DNA of 64,000 bases from Nocardia goodfellowii (GTDB lineage Bacteria > Actinomycetota > Actinomycetes > Mycobacteriales > Mycobacteriaceae): NCBI RefSeq assembly GCF_017875645.1, contig NZ_JAGGMR010000001.1:3596001-3660000 (forward strand), in the 5' to 3' direction. The position numbers and the translations under genes are program-made. The notes beneath the pieces are model-generated. The model saw only the letters and a list, made by a program, of their open reading frames with translations, ran no database searches and had not been told where the DNA came from. Every line of letters begins with the position of its first letter. Position 1 is the first letter of the stretch. Of the stretch, positions 35,886 to 44,466 are shown in pieces.

Positions 35886-36474
35886 TGGTCTACCGCTGCG
35901 AAGCGCCCTGGGGCGGGAGCCGGGGCCGGGGCTGCTTGAAGCGCCCGGGGTCGGACTTACCGCGCTGAGGTGCCCAGGGCCGGACTTACCGCGCTGAGGT
36001 GCCTAAGACTGGGCCTACCGCACGGCAGCGCCCAGGGAGCACCACAGTGAGGTGCCCCGAGGCTGGGCGTCCGTACTGACAGCACCTTGGGCCGGGCGCG
36101 CTGCATCGAAGTTCTCGGAGGCCGCGCGCACCGCACGGCAGTGCCCGGGCCTACCGCACTGAAGTGTCCTGGGGGCGGCGCACCGCACTGAAGTGTCCCG
36201 GGGCGCACCGCAGTGAAGTGACACGAGGCCGGGCGCACCGCACTGAAAATTCCTTTGGGTCGGGCGCACCGTACTGACAGCGACCTGGGCCGGGCGCACT
36301 GCATCGAAGTTCTCAGAGGCCGGGCGCACCGCACGGCAGCGCCCGGGGCGCACCAAGTGAAGTGCCCCGAGGCCGGGTGCACCGTGCTGACACGCCCTGG
36401 GCCGGGCGCACTGCATCGAAGTTCTCGGGGCCGGGCGCACCGCCCTGAAGCGCCCCGGGTTGGCCTACCGCACC
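35886..36474. repeat. Degenerate tandem-repeat array, about 20 units of 23-31 bp
   Basis: The 652-bp gap between the methyltransferase start and the VOC gene stop is filled almost entirely by an imperfect tandem repeat. A typical unit opens CTGAAGTGCCCC and ends GCCGGGCGCACCGCA. Unit lengths vary, mostly 29-31 bp with shorter ones of 23-26. A 41-bp block (CTGACA... to GCATCGAAGTTCTC) recurs at 36076-36116, 36274-36314 and 36387-36426, showing higher-order duplication. Units contain GC-rich self-complementary cores. The array abuts the VOC stop codon. Open frames on the - strand are just the repeat translated. Confidence 0.85.
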
Positions 36475-36479
36475 GAGAT

Positions 36480-37229
36480 CTAGGCGGGGAGGCCGTTGTT
36501 GGGGTCGCGGGAGGTGACGCAGTAGTAGGCGCCGCCCGGGTCGTTCATCACGATCCAGAAGGAGTTGCGGTCGACGACGGTCGCGCCGAGGGTTTCGTGC
36601 CAGGTGGCGGTGGCTTCGATGTTGCTCGATGCGAGGTCGATGTGGGCGCTGCCGGGTCGGTCCTCGCCGAGCCGCTGGAGCAGAAAATGCACGGGCAGAA
36701 GCTCTTTGGGGCGCAGACGGGAGAACTCCGGCAGCCGGGCCGCGGAATGGTCCCAACCGGTGAGGGCGGTCCAGAAGCGGGATTCGGCATCGTAGTGGGA
36801 GCCGCCGATATCGAGACAGACCTGGTCGAGACGCGAGAGGGTGCCGTCGGGCGCGGCGACGGCCGGGGCCGGACGACTCTTGGCCGGGCCGGCGGGGGTG
36901 AAGCAGAACAGCTGGCCGGAGGGGGAGCGCAGGACCGCGTAACCGGGATGGTTCGCGACGAGTTCGGCCCCGAGGCCGAGCGCGTAGCGCACGGCGGACG
37001 GAATGTCGTCGACGTCGAAGTCCAGGTGCACGCCGCTACGGCCGGTGACCGCCTGCATCTTGATACCGGCCGCGGCGAACAGGGCGGGATCCGGGAGCAG
37101 GGTGAGGAATTCGCCGTTTTCACCGCGGCGTTCGGAGGGCTCCGTGCCGGTGATGGTGGACCAGAAGGTCACACACTCGTCGAAACGCGCCGCGGGACGG
37201 TCGAGAAACGCCCAGACCCACCTGATCAT
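36480..37229 (-). CDS. VOC-superfamily (glyoxalase-like) protein, two domains
   Basis: A 249-residue protein made of two vicinal-oxygen-chelate modules, residues about 1-115 (VHLDFDVDDIPSAVRYALGLGAELV) and 130-249 (AHIDLASSNIEATATWHETLGATVV). Each has the paired strands of the fold, but only one conventional histidine per module is evident, so metal-dependent catalysis is uncertain; some relatives bind antibiotics or act as dehalogenases. ATG 37229 follows CAGGAGAC. Its stop codon touches the tandem-repeat array, which may affect the mRNA 3' end. Confidence 0.85.
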   Translation of the reverse strand: MIRWVWAFLDRPAARFDECVTFWSTITGTEPSERRGENGEFLTLLPDPALFAAAGIKMQAVTGRSGVHLDFDVDDIPSAVRYALGLGAELVANHPGYAVLRSPSGQLFCFTPAGPAKSRPAPAVAAPDGTLSRLDQVCLDIGGSHYDAESRFWTALTGWDHSAARLPEFSRLRPKELLPVHFLLQRLGEDRPGSAHIDLASSNIEATATWHETLGATVVDRNSFWIVMNDPGGAYYCVTSRDPNNGLPA

Positions 37230-37408
37230 GTTGTCTCCTGAGTACTGCGGGAAGCGGGCCCGCATCCCGGCGCGACGCTCGAGGCGAGAGGACCGTCCCC
37301 GGCTGCGCATGTCGGTTTCCCGGCACACAGTAGGGGGCGCCGGTGTGGCTGTCGAGCATATTGGGGTCGGCCCGGAGGAGGTCCGGCCGGGCCGCAGCGC
37401 CGTTCGCG

Positions 37409-38416
37409 TCAGTGTGCGGAAGTGGTTGCGAGCGTGCTCGGTTCGGTGGGGCGGGCGCGGAAGGTGCGACGGTAGGCCATCGGTGCGATGCCGAGTTCGC
37501 CGCGCATGTGATGACGTAACGCGTGTGCGGTGCCCAGCCCGGAGGCGTGCGCGACGGCGTCGATCGGGAGGTCGGTGGTTTCCAGCAGGTGGCGGGCGTG
37601 ACGTAGGCGCTGCTGCAGAATCCAGGTGCCGGGGGCGAGACCGGTTTCGGCTTTGAAGCGGCGCGTGAAGGTGCGCACGCTCATTCGCGCGTGGGCGGCC
37701 AGCGTCGCGAGATCCAGTTCCGCGTCGAGGTTGCGCAGCGCCCATGCGCGGGTGGGGGCGGTGCCGTCGGAGCCGGGGTCGGGGACTTGGCGGTCGATGA
37801 ATTGGGATTGACCACCCTCGCGCCATGGCGGGACCACGCAGTAGCGGGCCGCGCGGTTGGCGATTTCGCTGCCGTGGTCGCTGCGCAGGATATGCAGGCA
37901 GAGATCGATGCCCGACGCGAGACCGGCTGCGGTGCAAAGTTTTTCGTCGTCGGCGATGAACAGCTGATTGTCGTCGAGGTCGACTCGGGGATAGAGGGCG
38001 CGGAAGTTCTCGGCGAAGTGCCAGTGCGTGGTGGCGCGGCGGCCGTCGAGATAGCCGGCGGCGGCGAGGACGAACGCGCCGGTGCAGATGGAGACGATCC
38101 GGGCGTCCGGGCGGATCAGCGCGAGTGCGGCGGCGAGATCGGCGGGCAGGGTGCCTTCGAAGCGCGGACCGGGGATTTGCGTGCCGGGGATGATCACGGT
38201 GTCGGCGATCGCCAGGAAGTCCGGGCCGTGTGCCGGGGTGATGGCGAATCCGCCGGTCGACTGGACCGGATCGGTGGACAGACCGCAGACCCGCACGTCG
38301 TAGAGCTTTGTGCCGTCCGCCGTTTTCGCCGCGCCCAGCACCATTGTCGGGATGCACATGTCGAATCCGACGACGGGTTCGAGTGCGAGTACGGCGACCA
38401 GATGCGGTGCTGTCAT
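37409..38416 (-). CDS. GlxA-family transcriptional regulator (DJ-1/PfpI domain + AraC HTH)
   Basis: A 335-residue regulator. Residues about 5-180 are a DJ-1/PfpI amidase-like domain with the nucleophile-elbow cysteine in RIVSICTGAFVLAAAG. Residues 215-320 carry the AraC double HTH (LDLATLAAHARMSVRTFTRRFKAETGLAPG and IDAVAHASGLGTAHALRHHMRGELG). Such regulators usually sense small amines or amides. ATG 38416 has AAAGG six bases upstream. Divergent from the MFS transporter by 89 bp, its likely target. Confidence 0.9.
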   Translation of the reverse strand: MTAPHLVAVLALEPVVGFDMCIPTMVLGAAKTADGTKLYDVRVCGLSTDPVQSTGGFAITPAHGPDFLAIADTVIIPGTQIPGPRFEGTLPADLAAALALIRPDARIVSICTGAFVLAAAGYLDGRRATTHWHFAENFRALYPRVDLDDNQLFIADDEKLCTAAGLASGIDLCLHILRSDHGSEIANRAARYCVVPPWREGGQSQFIDRQVPDPGSDGTAPTRAWALRNLDAELDLATLAAHARMSVRTFTRRFKAETGLAPGTWILQQRLRHARHLLETTDLPIDAVAHASGLGTAHALRHHMRGELGIAPMAYRRTFRARPTEPSTLATTSAH

Positions 38417-38505
38417 GACTGCCTTTCCGGGCATTGGCTAGATCTTTACGTATTGTGGCATTCAGGCCACTCGTTCGGAACCCGCGATTCCCGCACTCTG
38501 TTCCG

Positions 38506-39798
38506 GTGACCGAATTGCGAGACTCCCTGGCTTCCACCGAGATTCCGCCCCGCCGCAGGCTGCACCCGGCCTGGCTCGTCGCCGGGGTGACGTTCTGCAC
38601 GCTGATCGGCGCGGCCGCCTTCCGATCCGTTCCCAGCGTGTTGATGACCCCGCTGCACGAGGAGTTCGGCTGGTCGCACGGCACGATCGGCACCGCCGTC
38701 TCGCTGAATCTGCTGCTCTTCGGCCTTATCTCACCGTTCGCGGCCGCACTGATGGATCGGCTGGGCATCCGGAAGGTGGTCGCTTCCGCGCTGGTGCTGG
38801 TCGCCGCGGGCAGCGGCTTGACCGTCTTCATGACCCAGGCCTGGCAGTTGGTGGCGACCTGGGGCTTGATGGTCGGTGTCGGCACCGGCTCGATGTCGAT
38901 GGCGTTGGTGGCGACGGTGACCGGGCGCTGGTTCGTGCGCCAGCGCGGCCTGGTCACCGGTGTGCTCACCGCCGCGGGGGCGACCGGTCAGTTGATCTTC
39001 CTGCCGCTGGTCGCCGCCGTCGCCCATGATCACGGCTGGCGGCTGCCGTCGCTGATCGTGGCCGGGACGGCGCTGACGGTGGTGCCGCTGGTGTTGCTGT
39101 TCCTGCGCGACTACCCGAGCGACGCGGGCGTCACGGCCTATGGTGCGGAACCGGGCAGCAAGGTCGGCGTGCGGACCCCGCCGGTGGGCGGGGCGTTCCG
39201 GGCGCTGACGGTGCTGGGCCAGGTCGCGCGCACGCCGGGATTCTGGCTGCTGGCAGGCGGTTTCGCGGTGTGCGGCATGTCGACGAACGGATTGGTCGGC
39301 ACGCATTTCGTCAGCGCCGCGCATGATCACGGCATGCCGCAGACGATGGCGGCGGGCCTGCTCGCGCTCATCGGCATCTTCGATGTGGCGGGCACCGTCT
39401 TCTCCGGCTGGCTCACCGACCGGGTCGACCCGCGCTACCTGCTGCTGGGTTACTACTCGCTACGCGGGCTGTCGCTGCTGATCCTGCCGTCGCTGTTCGC
39501 GCCCGAGACCGAGCCCAGCATGTGGGTGTTCATCATCTTCTACGGTCTGGACTGGATCGCCACCGTCCCGCCGACGGTGATGCTGTGCCGGGAACTGTTT
39601 GGTGACGACGGACCGATCGCCTTCGGCTGGGTCTTCGCCTCGCATCAGGTGGGCGCCGCCATCGCGGCCACCGGCGCGGGCGTCATCCGCGACCTGCAGG
39701 GCACCTACGATATGGCCTGGTACATCGCGGGCGGCCTGTGCGGAATCGCGGCGCTGATGTCCTTCGTCATCCGGCGCCCGAAAGTGCCGGCCGCCTAA
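38506..39798 (+). CDS. MFS transporter
   Basis: A 430-residue major facilitator with about twelve transmembrane segments. The motif A-like loop MDRLGIRKVVAS lies between helices 2 and 3, and the matching DRVDPRYLLLG follows helix 8. The central loop (AEPGSKVGVRTPPVGG) separates the halves. It belongs to the OFA/monocarboxylate-like type, but the substrate is unknown. GTG 38506 begins VTELRDSLAS; an upstream ATG at 38434 would overlap the divergent promoter region. Its TAA stop overlaps the stop of the convergent DUF3099 gene. Confidence 0.9.
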   Translation: MTELRDSLASTEIPPRRRLHPAWLVAGVTFCTLIGAAAFRSVPSVLMTPLHEEFGWSHGTIGTAVSLNLLLFGLISPFAAALMDRLGIRKVVASALVLVAAGSGLTVFMTQAWQLVATWGLMVGVGTGSMSMALVATVTGRWFVRQRGLVTGVLTAAGATGQLIFLPLVAAVAHDHGWRLPSLIVAGTALTVVPLVLLFLRDYPSDAGVTAYGAEPGSKVGVRTPPVGGAFRALTVLGQVARTPGFWLLAGGFAVCGMSTNGLVGTHFVSAAHDHGMPQTMAAGLLALIGIFDVAGTVFSGWLTDRVDPRYLLLGYYSLRGLSLLILPSLFAPETEPSMWVFIIFYGLDWIATVPPTVMLCRELFGDDGPIAFGWVFASHQVGAAIAATGAGVIRDLQGTYDMAWYIAGGLCGIAALMSFVIRRPKVPAA

Positions 39799-40250
39799 CC
39801 GTCGATCGCTTTGTGCGGCCGGGATTCCAACGCTGTCTGTTTACGACCGTCCCAGCGGCTGGGTTCGTCCTTGCTGCGCGGGGGACGGTCGTTGGCGATG
39901 AGCACCGCGATCCAGGGCAGCGGTACGGAGACGCCGATGATGAGCAGCGCGATGACCCAGTTCTCCCACAGGCTGTAGGCGACCGCGGCCAGTACCAGGC
40001 AGGGGATGCGGAAGGCCATGATGATCGTGTAGCGGCGAACCCGCGCGCGATGCTGGTCTTCCAGGGAGACCGCGGCCTCGGTGATCAGCACCGGATGTTT
40101 CTCGTCGTTGCCGGGGAAGAAGCCCCGCGAAGCTTTCGAATCGGGCATGGAGACATCTGGGCGAGCTGAGCTTGCCCGCCCCGTCGACTCCGTCGATCCC
40201 CCATGGCTACCGATGTCGTCGGCGTCCGAAGTGTCGCCGTACTGCTGCAT
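39795..40250 (-). CDS. DUF3099-type membrane protein
   Basis: A 151-residue protein resembling Rv2709. A polar N-terminus of about 50 residues leads to the conserved PVLITEAAVSLEDQHRARVRRYTIIMAFRIPCLVLAAVAYSLWENWVIALLIIGVSVPLPWIAVLIAND. That holds two transmembrane helices joined by a short WENW turn, followed by a basic tail (NDRPPRSKDEPSRWDGRK). Function unknown. Convergent stops overlap with the MFS gene at 39795-39798. Divergent from DUF3039, the same neighbours as in mycobacteria. Confidence 0.85.
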   Translation of the reverse strand: MQQYGDTSDADDIGSHGGSTESTGRASSARPDVSMPDSKASRGFFPGNDEKHPVLITEAAVSLEDQHRARVRRYTIIMAFRIPCLVLAAVAYSLWENWVIALLIIGVSVPLPWIAVLIANDRPPRSKDEPSRWDGRKQTALESRPHKAIDG

Positions 40251-40318
40251 ACCTCGAGTCTTCCACAATCGGCGGCCGCGCTGAGCCGACCCCAACCGGA
40301 TGCGGCATCATGGAATGC

Positions 40319-40555
40319 GTGAGTACCGACACCCTGGTTCGTCCGGATACGACGACCGACGAGACGACGGATGACGACACCCCGAAGTTCTTCCACTACG
40401 TGAAGAAGAACAAGATCGCGGAAAGCGCCGTCATGGGCACCCACGTGGTCGCCCTGTGCGGCGAGGTCTTCCCGGTGACGCGCTCGGCCAAGCCCGGTTC
40501 GCCGGTGTGCCCCGCGTGCGAGGAGATCTACAAGGGCCTCCGCAAGGGCGACTGA
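40319..40555 (+). CDS. DUF3039 domain-containing protein
   Basis: A 78-residue protein with the conserved core KFFHYVKKNKIAESAVMGTHVVALCGEVFPVTRSAKPGSPVCPACEEIYKGL. The cysteines LCG and CPAC with adjacent histidines look like a small zinc site. It matches the DUF3039 family found beside sigB in actinobacteria (Rv2708c-like). GTG 40319 is taken as the start; ATG 40310 would add MEC. Followed by a strong hairpin terminator. Confidence 0.88.
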   Translation: MSTDTLVRPDTTTDETTDDDTPKFFHYVKKNKIAESAVMGTHVVALCGEVFPVTRSAKPGSPVCPACEEIYKGLRKGD

Positions 40556-40570
40556 GCGCCGTCGAACCTA

Positions 40571-40604
40571 GAGCACGGCCCCGCCGTTCGGCGCGGTCGT
40601 GCTC
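40571..40604. terminator. Bidirectional terminator between DUF3039 and YihY genes
   Basis: 15-bp stem (40571-40585 with 40590-40604) around loop GTTC, with one C-C mismatch and one G-T pair. Lies between convergent stops at 40555 and 40623. Confidence 0.8.
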
Positions 40605-40622
40605 AGTGCTGTGTGGGGTTTC

Positions 40623-41738
40623 TCACGAGGTGCTCCACTGCGGCGCCGGTTTGTCCGGCATGCGCGCTTCACGGTTGCCGGTGGCCGGTGCGTCCTCCTC
40701 GACGGTTTCCGAGTCGGGGTTCTCGGAGTCGTCGCCGCGCACCTGATTGGCGAGCCATTCCTTCATCTGCTCGAGCCGGGTCGCGCGCGCGGGCCAGAAT
40801 TCTTGCACCGTGGCATTGAATTCGGCGCCGAGGATCACCGCGAACCCGAGGAAGTACGTGAACAGCAGGAACGCGATCGGCGTCGCGAGCGCGCCGTAGG
40901 TGACGCCGGTTTCGTTGATCCAGGACAGGTACCGGCGCAGCGCTTCGCTGGCGGCCATGAAGAACACGCCCGCGACCACCGCGCCCCAGAACAGCCGGTG
41001 CCAGGGCAGCGTCCGGTGCAGCGCGAGCTTGTAGAGCGTGGCCAGCGCGATGATCAGCAGCAATCCGACGCCGGGGTAGTAGAAGCCGTCGAGCAGTCGC
41101 ATACCCGGCTCGGTCCAGGCGTCGGGCAGCACCCGTCCGGCCAGCCGCGGACCCAGCGCCACCAGTGGCAGCAGAAACACCGACGCGATGAGGAATGCCA
41201 CGTACAGCAGTAGCGCGAAGATGCGCTGCCATACCGGATGTCGCGCGTCCTGCTGACCGTGCGCCTCGACGATCGCGTCGACAAAGGTCGCCATCGCCGA
41301 GGACCCGGCCCACAACGAGAGCAGGAAACCGAAGGAGACGACCGCGCCGCGCCCCTGCCCGAGTACGTCGTTGACCGTCGGTTCGATCAAATCGCTGACC
41401 ACGGTGGGACTGAACAGTTCCCGGCTGAAGCTCAGAATCTTGGCTTCGACGATGGCGACGGTGTCGGGCCCGAACAGGCCGCCGACATAGCCGAGGCTGC
41501 CGAGCACTCCGAGCAGCAGCGGGGCCATCGACAGCGTCTGCCAGAACGCGGCGGCGGCGGACTTGGCGAAAATCGAGCTGTCCCAGGCCTTGTCCGCGAC
41601 GCGCCGGAGCACCCGCCAGCTCAGGCGGCCATAGCGGATCACCGGCCGCGAGAGCGCTTTCGAGCGGGACGGACGCGCGCCGGCGCCACCGCTGTGGATC
41701 GGTGGTGGATCGGTCTCGGCAAGGGGGACGTCGTTCAT
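40623..41738 (-). CDS. YihY/BrkB-family membrane protein
   Basis: A 371-residue inner-membrane protein with about six transmembrane helices: FAKSAAAAFWQTLSMAPLLLGVLG near the start and GVTYGALATPIAFLLFTYFLGFAVILGAEFNA near the end, the latter being the family signature. The tail is acidic and polar. Rv2707 beside sigB in M. tuberculosis is of the same type. Once thought to be RNase BN, the family has no proven function. ATG 41738 is used; ATG 41759 is an in-frame alternative. Divergent from the helicase gene. Confidence 0.88.
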   Translation of the reverse strand: MNDVPLAETDPPPIHSGGAGARPSRSKALSRPVIRYGRLSWRVLRRVADKAWDSSIFAKSAAAAFWQTLSMAPLLLGVLGSLGYVGGLFGPDTVAIVEAKILSFSRELFSPTVVSDLIEPTVNDVLGQGRGAVVSFGFLLSLWAGSSAMATFVDAIVEAHGQQDARHPVWQRIFALLLYVAFLIASVFLLPLVALGPRLAGRVLPDAWTEPGMRLLDGFYYPGVGLLLIIALATLYKLALHRTLPWHRLFWGAVVAGVFFMAASEALRRYLSWINETGVTYGALATPIAFLLFTYFLGFAVILGAEFNATVQEFWPARATRLEQMKEWLANQVRGDDSENPDSETVEEDAPATGNREARMPDKPAPQWSTS

Positions 41739-41915
41739 GCTGCCTACAGCATCGCGCATGAGCCGCCGCAGCACTGCTTTGTCGGGCAGGCGACGCGGAC
41801 GCGCTGAGGGCAGACACGCCGTGCCGACCGGCGGAACGGAGATGTTGTGGCTGGTCGGCATGTGATGCCTATCGCCCCCACCGCGTCGGTTTGGCAACAC
41901 GCCGAGTACGCCCGC

Positions 41916-41921
41916 TAGGGT
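41916..41921 (+). promoter_or_regulatory. Leaderless -10 box of the helicase gene
   Basis: TAGGGT (TANNNT form) ends 7 bp before GTG 41929, and no ribosome site lies between them. Transcription would start at the first base of the GTG. Confidence 0.6.
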
Positions 41922-41928
41922 CTTCTGC

Positions 41929-43692
41929 GTGACTGGGTCGGGTGGCGCTGCGGCGGGAACTGAAGCTTCGCCGGGCGATTCGGGAGCATCGGGTAGAGGT
42001 GGCGCACCACTCCGCGCCTGGCAGCGGCGGGCGCTGACGAAATATCTGGCGACCAAGCCGCGTGACTTTCTCGCCGTCGCGACCCCGGGTGCCGGTAAGA
42101 CCACTTTCGCGCTGCGCGTCGCGGCAGAACTGCTGGCCGATCGCACGGTGGACCAGATCACCGTGGTCGCGCCGACCGAGCACCTGAAGCATCAGTGGGC
42201 GCAGTCCGCGGCGCGGGCCGGGATCGCGCTGGACTCGCGCTTTTCCAACGCCACCGGTGGCACCTCCGGCGATTATCACGGCGTCGTCGTCACCTACGCG
42301 CAGGTGGCTTCCCATCCGTCCCGGCATCGGGTACGCACCGAAAACCGGCGCACGCTGGTAATTCTGGACGAGATCCATCACGCGGGCGATGCGAAGAGCT
42401 GGGGCGACGCGACCGCCGAGGCGTTCGGTGACGCGACCCGGCGGCTGGCGTTGACCGGTACGCCGTTCCGTTCCGACGACAGCCAGATCCCGTTCGTCAC
42501 CTATGAACCCGGCGAGGGCGGCCTGCCGCAGTCGCGCGCCGACCACACCTACGGCTACTCCGAAGCGCTTGCCGACGGCGTCGTCCGGCCGGTCGTCTTC
42601 CTGGCCTACTCCGGTGAGGCGCACTGGCGCGACAGCGCGGGCGAGGAATACACCGCGCGCCTGGGTGAGCCGCTGAGCGCCGAGCACACCGCGCGCGCGT
42701 GGCGCACCGCGCTCGACCCGGCCGGGGACTGGATCTCGGCGGTGCTGCGCGCCGCCGACACTCGCCTGCGCCAGCTACGTAGCACCGGTATGCCCGACGC
42801 GGGCGGTCTGGTCATCGCCACCGATCAGGAACGGGCCCGCGATTACGCCGAACTGCTCGAACATATTTCGGGCGAGCGGCCCGCGGTGGTGCTCTCCGAC
42901 GATCCGTCGTCCTCGGACCGGATCGGGGAGTTCGCCAACAGCACTCAGCCGTGGATGGTCGCCGTCCGCATGGTGTCCGAAGGTGTCGACGTCCCGCGTC
43001 TGGCGGTCGGCGTCTACGCCACCAGCGCCTCCACCCCGCTGTATTTCGCGCAGGCCATCGGCCGCTTCGTGCGTGCTCGCAAGCCCGGTGAGACGGCGAG
43101 TGTGTTCCTGCCCTCGGTGCCGGTGCTGCTCGACTTGGCCGCGCAGCTGGAACTACAGCGTGACCACATCATCGGCAAGCCGCATCGCGAAAAGAACGCG
43201 CTGGACGATGAATTGCTCATCGACGCGAACAAACAGAAGGACGAACCCGGCGAAGAGGAGCGCGCGTTCGTCGCCTTGGCCGCCGACGCCGAACTCGACC
43301 AGCTGATCTACGACGGCAACTCCTTCGGCACCGCGACCATCGCCGGCAGCGACGAGGAAGCCGACTATCTCGGCATCCCCGGCTTGCTCGACGCCGACCA
43401 GATGCGTGCCCTGCTGCGCGAACGCCAATCCAAGCAGGTCTCCGAACGCAGTGCCGCCGCCGCCGAACCCTCCGCCCATGTCGCGACCGCCACCGAACGC
43501 GTCGCCACGGCGGACAGACTCGGCGAGCTACGGAGAGAACTGAACAGTCTCGTCGCCATGCACCACCATCGCACCGGCAAACCGCACGGCGTCATCCACG
43601 GCGAACTCCGCCGCGAATGCGGCGGTCCTCCCACCGCCCTCGCGACCGCCGACCAACTCGCCGAGCGCATCACCGCCCTGCGCCGCCGGTAG
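41929..43692 (+). CDS. Superfamily 2 DEAD/DEAH helicase
   Basis: A 587-residue helicase: Walker A ATPGAGKTT, Ia APTEHLKHQW, motif II DEIHH (DExH), motif III TGTPFR, and motifs V-VI in RMVSEGVDVPRLAVGVYAT and QAIGRFVRAR. The form resembles UvsW/RecG-like or restriction-type SF2 enzymes. The C-terminal 150 residues (EEERAFVALAADAELDQLIYDG... HHHRTGKPHGVIHGELRRECGGP) are specific to an actinobacterial group. Nucleic-acid substrate unknown. Starts with a GTG that directly follows a promoter -10 box. Confidence 0.9.
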   Translation: MTGSGGAAAGTEASPGDSGASGRGGAPLRAWQRRALTKYLATKPRDFLAVATPGAGKTTFALRVAAELLADRTVDQITVVAPTEHLKHQWAQSAARAGIALDSRFSNATGGTSGDYHGVVVTYAQVASHPSRHRVRTENRRTLVILDEIHHAGDAKSWGDATAEAFGDATRRLALTGTPFRSDDSQIPFVTYEPGEGGLPQSRADHTYGYSEALADGVVRPVVFLAYSGEAHWRDSAGEEYTARLGEPLSAEHTARAWRTALDPAGDWISAVLRAADTRLRQLRSTGMPDAGGLVIATDQERARDYAELLEHISGERPAVVLSDDPSSSDRIGEFANSTQPWMVAVRMVSEGVDVPRLAVGVYATSASTPLYFAQAIGRFVRARKPGETASVFLPSVPVLLDLAAQLELQRDHIIGKPHREKNALDDELLIDANKQKDEPGEEERAFVALAADAELDQLIYDGNSFGTATIAGSDEEADYLGIPGLLDADQMRALLRERQSKQVSERSAAAAEPSAHVATATERVATADRLGELRRELNSLVAMHHHRTGKPHGVIHGELRRECGGPPTALATADQLAERITALRRR

Positions 43693-43764
43693 CTTCGTTC
43701 GTGTCCGCTCGGCGGACGGGCGCGCTGTGCGCAAACGGCGAGGGCAGCCGCACGCCGCTGACGG

Positions 43765-44343
43765 TCAGCTCGTTCGCATCGTCCGGCCGGTGTGCTGGTT
43801 GACGAGTTCCACCAAGTGCTTGCCGGTGCGTTCGAGCGGGGCGGCGGAGCGTTCCGCGAGCGACAGCACGACCGCGCCCTCTACCGCGGCGACGATGGTC
43901 GTCGCGAGGGAGCGGGCGGTTTCGGGTTCGACCTGCTCGGCGCGTAGCCGTTCGGCGAGGATCTCTTCCCATTCCGCGAAGGTCCGTCCTGCCATGTCCG
44001 CGGCGGCGGGGGATTCGGCGCGGCCCAGGGCGGCGGCCACGATGGGGCAGCCCGCGCTGAAATCATTGGCGAGCACGGCTTCTCGCCACATGGCCGGATA
44101 GGCCGCGATACACGACGCCACATCGGCGCCGGCGGTGAAGGTGCGCATGAGGGCACTGGACGCTTCGCCCGCCACCCGGGTGGCCTCCGCGACGAGTTCC
44201 GCTTTGCCGCCGGGGAAGTTCAGGTACACCGAGCGGCGGGAGATGCCGCTGTGGTCGAGCAGTTGCGCGATGCCGGTGCCGGCGATGCCGTAGCGGCGCA
44301 TGAGGTCGATAGTGCTGGCCACCAGTTTGTCCTTGGCTCCCAT
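43765..44343 (-). CDS. TetR-family regulator (LmrA/YxaF-like)
   Basis: A 192-residue TetR protein with HTH KLVASTIDLMRRYGIAGTGIAQLLDHSGISRRSVYLNFPGGKAELVAEA and a ligand domain containing the segment SAGCPIVAAALGRAE seen in the LmrA/YxaF group. Two copies of an 18-bp imperfect palindrome lie between it and the divergent ene-reductase fusion gene, so it should control both genes. The likely inducer is a small electrophile or aromatic compound handled by that enzyme (inference). Confidence 0.9.
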   Translation of the reverse strand: MGAKDKLVASTIDLMRRYGIAGTGIAQLLDHSGISRRSVYLNFPGGKAELVAEATRVAGEASSALMRTFTAGADVASCIAAYPAMWREAVLANDFSAGCPIVAAALGRAESPAAADMAGRTFAEWEEILAERLRAEQVEPETARSLATTIVAAVEGAVVLSLAERSAAPLERTGKHLVELVNQHTGRTMRTS

Positions 44344-44391
44344 CGATAACCCCTTCCCGCTTCGCTGGTCCGGATCAGTCTACGGCTTGTT

Positions 44392-44437
44392 GTAGACCGT
44401 TCGGTGTACTACCGTCGCGGTACACCGATCGGTTTAC
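44392..44437. promoter_or_regulatory. Paired TetR operators
   Basis: Two 18-bp imperfect palindromes of the form GTANACCGNTCGGTNTAC at 44392-44409 and 44420-44437, centre to centre 28 bp. They sit midway between the divergent starts of tetR (44343) and the reductase (44467), so a pair of dimers could cover both promoters. Confidence 0.8.
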
Positions 44438-44466
44438 TTCCCTCGACTTCGACGAAGGGCTCAGTG

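Noticed and set aside
35957..36440. Two overlapping 141-residue cysteine- and proline-rich open frames on the - strand
   Set aside because: Both are the tandem repeat read in two frames. Unit length varies by non-multiples of three, so the frame drifts between units as expected of non-coding repeats.
35886..36474. CRISPR array
   Set aside because: Units are contiguous and degenerate with no unique spacers, and no cas genes are near.
38477..38502. GGAAC-N17-TGTT before the MFS gene as an ECF promoter
   Set aside because: The -10 part deviates from CGTT and would place the start of transcription inside the chosen coding sequence.
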